Source of the DNA: Lentilactobacillus farraginis DSM 18382 = JCM 14108 | Lineage (GTDB): Bacteria > Bacillota > Bacilli > Lactobacillales > Lactobacillaceae | Length of the DNA: 64,000 nucleotides | Assembly (NCBI RefSeq): GCF_000583655.1 | Contig: NZ_BAKI01000004.1 | Location: 1 to 64,000, forward strand | Direction: 5' to 3' | In this document: positions 60,332-64,000 of the stretch, in pieces | How positions within the stretch are numbered: position 1 is the first letter of the stretch | Layout: each line of letters opens with the position of its first letter | Position numbers and translations under genes: made by a program | Notes under the pieces: generated by a model | The model's database searches: none | The model's input: the letters and a program-made list of their open reading frames with translations, nothing else | What the model was told of the DNA's origin: nothing

Positions 60332-60473
60332 AGTCCTCAAACCAACAACCCCACTTTCCGCTTCAAATCCCAATATTACAGTGGTAAGCTTATTCTAATC
60401 AGCTTTTCTTTTAACGGGCAGCCCCCTTAGGATTGCTTGTCAAAAGAAATCCCATTGTTAGGAGGAAATGTCG

Positions 60474-61394
60474 ATGCTCCAGACGCTTTTATTTGCTTTG
60501 ATTCCAATTATCGTCACGATTGGAATTGGTTACTTTGCTGCTTATCGAAATGATTTTGACGACCATGACAGCCAGCAGTTCGTTAAACTGGTCATGAATT
60601 ACGCCTTACCTTTCAGTGTTTTTGCCGGAATTTGGGGAACGCCCAGAAAAATTATTATCGCGGATATTCCCTTAGCCGGCTGGCTTTTGGCAAGCATGGT
60701 CGGCTGCTACGTTATCTTAATGATCGCTTATCGGTTCGGCTTTCGACTGCCATTGGATTTATCGGCGCTTAGATCGTTGTCGGTCGCCGATCCATCAGTT
60801 CCCTTTATCGGGTCGGCTATTCTGCCCCTGTTATTTGGCGATCAAGTCAGCGCCATTACCATCGGCCTTTGTACTTTAATTATTAACATCCTGCTTTTAC
60901 CGGCAGTTTTCGCTTCCTTGGCAGAAGAAGGCGAAGTCACTTCTATCAGCGAACGGCTCATCAGCACGTTTAAAAAGCCGTTAGTTCTTAGTGCCCTGCT
61001 GGGATTTGTCATTGCCTTGGCTGGTTGGCAGATGCCCGCGGAACTGGAGAATACCTTTATGGTTCTTGGTAAAGTTGCCGGTGGATTGGCACTGTTTTCC
61101 ATTGGGATTGTCCTTTTTACAAGAAGAATTACAATCAGTCCCTCTATTGGGATCAGCGTTTTTGCCAAAAACGTTCTCTTTCCGTGTGTTATCTGGTTAA
61201 TCATGCTGGCAGTCCACGCACCGGCCGGTATTATCAATATCGTCGTTTTAACCTTGGCAATTCCAACAGCTACCATGCCAACAACTTTGGCCATTCAATT
61301 TAAAATCAAAGAATCGGAAATTGCCTCCATTCAATTTTGGAGCACGGTTTGCTCGTTTGTCAGCATGCCAATCTTCATGTGGTTGATCGGCTAA
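60474..61394 (+). CDS. AEC family transporter
   Basis: 306 residues. GGAGG lies eight bases before this ATG; the ATG at 60468 is only two bases from it. About ten membrane helices in the auxin efflux carrier layout: FALIPIIVTIGIGYF, MNYALPFSVFAGI, VADPSVPFIGSAILPLLF in the first half; PTATMPTTLAIQF in the second. Bacterial members export or import malate, other organic acids or related solutes. Followed by its own terminator. Substrate unknown. Confidence 0.88.
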   Translation: MLQTLLFALIPIIVTIGIGYFAAYRNDFDDHDSQQFVKLVMNYALPFSVFAGIWGTPRKIIIADIPLAGWLLASMVGCYVILMIAYRFGFRLPLDLSALRSLSVADPSVPFIGSAILPLLFGDQVSAITIGLCTLIINILLLPAVFASLAEEGEVTSISERLISTFKKPLVLSALLGFVIALAGWQMPAELENTFMVLGKVAGGLALFSIGIVLFTRRITISPSIGISVFAKNVLFPCVIWLIMLAVHAPAGIINIVVLTLAIPTATMPTTLAIQFKIKESEIASIQFWSTVCSFVSMPIFMWLIG

Positions 61395-61420
61395 CCCTAT
61401 AATATTGTAAGTTATTTCAT

Positions 61421-61460
61421 AAAAAGGAGATTCAAACCAAATCGGTTGAATCTCCTTTTT
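61421..61460. terminator. Bidirectional terminator between AEC transporter and mnmA
   Basis: AAAAAGGAGATTCAA / TTGAATCTCCTTTTT stem with T runs on both sides. Confidence 0.88.
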
Positions 61461-61482
61461 GAAGCTTTATATAAGCCAATTG

Positions 61483-62621
<1,139 letters not shown>

Positions 62622-62720
62622 TCAATTAGATTCTGGAGAATCTACGAGTGAAGGTCGTAATTTCCAGTAAAATTTATATTAACGCATTCTGGGCCGAAAT
62701 GCTACTGATGACCCCATTGA

Positions 62721-63794
62721 CTAATCATTAAAATAGTCAGCCATTAACTTTTGAACCGCCAAATTGTCTTCGGGTTTACCAATTGAAATTCGCAGCCAGC
62801 CAGTTTTTAATCCGTTTCGCACTAAATAGCCGTTTCTAAGTAGATAGTCGTGCAGCCGATCCGCATCCCCAGCCTTAAAGAAAATAAAATTGGCGGCTGA
62901 TTCATAAAACGGCAGATTTTGTTTCATCAAAAAGTGGTGCCATTTGTCGCGTTCCTGGACAACTGTTTCAACCACCCGGTTAACAAATTCCGTATCCTTA
63001 AAAGCAGCCGTTGCGGCAATTTCTGCAAACGTACTTAGATTATAAGGCAACCTGGTCGCCTGCAGATAGCTCATTAATGGCGGGTTGCAAACCGCGTAAC
63101 CAACCCGAAAGTTGGCCAGGCCATACGCCTTGGAGAAAGTCCGTAGAACAACCAGATTATTAAACTGTTTGGTTAGCTGAATTACCGAAGCTCGTTTATC
63201 ACCAACGAAATCGATATAGGCCTCATCCACAATTACCGTTACCGATTCCGGAACGGTCTCCAGGAACGATTGAATCGTGGTGGGAGCCAAGAACGTCCCG
63301 GTTGGATTATTGGGATTGCACAGCCAAATCATTTTGGTGCGAGCCGTAATCTGATCTTTGATAGCCGTTAGATTCAAAACGCCGGCATTGTCGAGCGCTA
63401 CTCGTTTTATAACAGCCCCTTCGATTTGAGAATGAAGCTGATATTCGGAAAAGGTAAGTGCCGGATCAATCACTTCGTCGCCGGGTGCCAAAATGACTCG
63501 ACATAGCAGCTCGATCACTTCATCCAACCCGTTGCCAAAAAGCAAATGATCCTCATCAATCCCAAAACGGTTTGCAATCGATTTTCGCAGAACCTCTGCA
63601 TTGCTGTCAGGATATAAATTAGCATCGCTAAAATGCCATTTATCCAGCGCCTTGGCAACCTCAGGCGAAGTCCCAAAGGCATTTTCATTAGCAGACAGTC
63701 GTACTAATTTTTTTAACCCGTATTGAGATTTTAAATCGGCTAGGGTTTGCTCAGGAACGTAGGGATTCAGATGTTTGACTGATTCTTTTACCAT
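62721..63794 (-). CDS. hisC: Histidinol-phosphate aminotransferase
   Basis: 357 residues. Class II PLP aminotransferase: LSANENAFGTSP near 32, CNPNNPTGT near 160, VDEAYIDF near 190 and the PLP Lys in TFSKAYGLANFRVGY near 217-224. Converts imidazole acetol phosphate to histidinol phosphate. It follows hisE by 27 bases, so it is probably the last gene of a histidine operon that continues beyond the window. Confidence 0.94.
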   Translation of the reverse strand: MVKESVKHLNPYVPEQTLADLKSQYGLKKLVRLSANENAFGTSPEVAKALDKWHFSDANLYPDSNAEVLRKSIANRFGIDEDHLLFGNGLDEVIELLCRVILAPGDEVIDPALTFSEYQLHSQIEGAVIKRVALDNAGVLNLTAIKDQITARTKMIWLCNPNNPTGTFLAPTTIQSFLETVPESVTVIVDEAYIDFVGDKRASVIQLTKQFNNLVVLRTFSKAYGLANFRVGYAVCNPPLMSYLQATRLPYNLSTFAEIAATAAFKDTEFVNRVVETVVQERDKWHHFLMKQNLPFYESAANFIFFKAGDADRLHDYLLRNGYLVRNGLKTGWLRISIGKPEDNLAVQKLMADYFND

Positions 63795-63821
63795 AAGCGG
63801 CCTCCACTCTTCATCATTTAA

Positions 63822-64000
63822 TTACCAATTTTTAATATCTTTTCGATCATGAATTCTGCTTTGACGGCCCTCTCGACTGGCCAGCTCTTCTTTGATCTGC
63901 TTTGGCGTAATGCCGCGCTCCGCCATCAGCACTTCCACGTGGTAAGCCAAATCGGCTACTTCCAAAATAAAGTCCGGATCCGAATCATTCTTAGCGGCTA
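63822..64000 (-). CDS. hisE: Phosphoribosyl-ATP pyrophosphatase, C-terminal part
   Basis: The last 58 codons are inside the window; the start lies beyond the right edge. It reads [19 protein letters not shown] and ends [11 protein letters not shown], the C-terminal helices of the HisE/MazG-like fold. Catalyses the second step of histidine synthesis. No frameshift in the visible part. Directly upstream of hisC on the same strand. Confidence 0.85.
   Translation of the reverse strand, partial: AAKNDSDPDFILEVADLAYHVEVLMAERGITPKQIKEELASREGRQSRIHDRKDIKNW

Overview
The window looks like a stretch of chromosome from a lactic acid bacterium of the family Lactobacillaceae. The reasons are a moderate-to-low GC content, AGGAGG-type ribosome binding sites, frequent TTG/GTG starts, a YlbG-rsmD-coaD-sepM-comEA-comEB-comEC-holA gene order, paired RNase J genes, rpoY (epsilon subunit) ahead of rnjA, a fused GlnPH transporter and a pdhABCD operon. 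The genus cannot be fixed from the window alone. Almost everything is core housekeeping. Accessory material is limited to the tRNA-Ser flank with a decayed IS (about 1.75-2.55 kb), an envelope/lipoprotein patch (7.0-10.2 kb) and a few orphan genes.

Layout: 0-1.3 kb S1-domain protein and DedA membrane protein; 1.6-2.6 kb tRNA-Ser(CGA), mobile-element debris; 2.6-7 kb lapA-like, recJ and apt on one strand, plus rnz; 7-10.2 kb small unknown protein, lipoprotein and OatA-type acyltransferase; 10.2-13.5 kb obg and uvrC; 13.7-16 kb glutamine-type ABC transporter (glnPH, glnQ); 16.4-19.1 kb argG-argH; 19.4-24.5 kb tuf, tig, clpX, engB, mazG-like; 24.7-28.5 kb TPR-like protein, rnjB, rpsO, and divergent rpsT; 28.6-36.8 kb holA, comEC/EB/EA, sepM, coaD, rsmD, ylbG, ftsW; 37-40 kb typA, suhB-like phosphatase, UPF0223; 40.3-45.2 kb pyruvate dehydrogenase; 45.5-51.1 kb def, rpoY-rnjA, dagK, ADP-ribosylglycohydrolase; 51.2-53.8 kb ribokinase with a LacI-type regulator; 54-60 kb aldo/keto reductase, prs, recD2, TPR protein, phosphatase; 60.4-64 kb AEC transporter, mnmA, hisC and the end of hisE.

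The most important observation concerns sequence integrity. At least twelve genes (lipoprotein, oatA-like, a 52-aa small protein, argG, coaD, suhB-like, rpoY, rnjA, dagK, aldo/keto reductase, recD2, mnmA) are each interrupted by exactly one frameshift. In every case adding one base restores a full-length family member. coaD is normally indispensable, and all shifts have the same sign, so uncorrected single-base deletions in the assembly are far more likely than real gene decay. I annotate these as single restored genes over their full span. I found no CRISPR array, prophage, toxin-antitoxin pair or convincing new multi-gene system. The best non-trivial signals are the frameshift pattern, the tRNA-Ser debris, a roughly 110-bp palindrome near 60.3 kb, a recurrent terminator hairpin family, paired operators before the ribokinase gene, a structured rpsO leader and a divergent PRPP loop in Prs.
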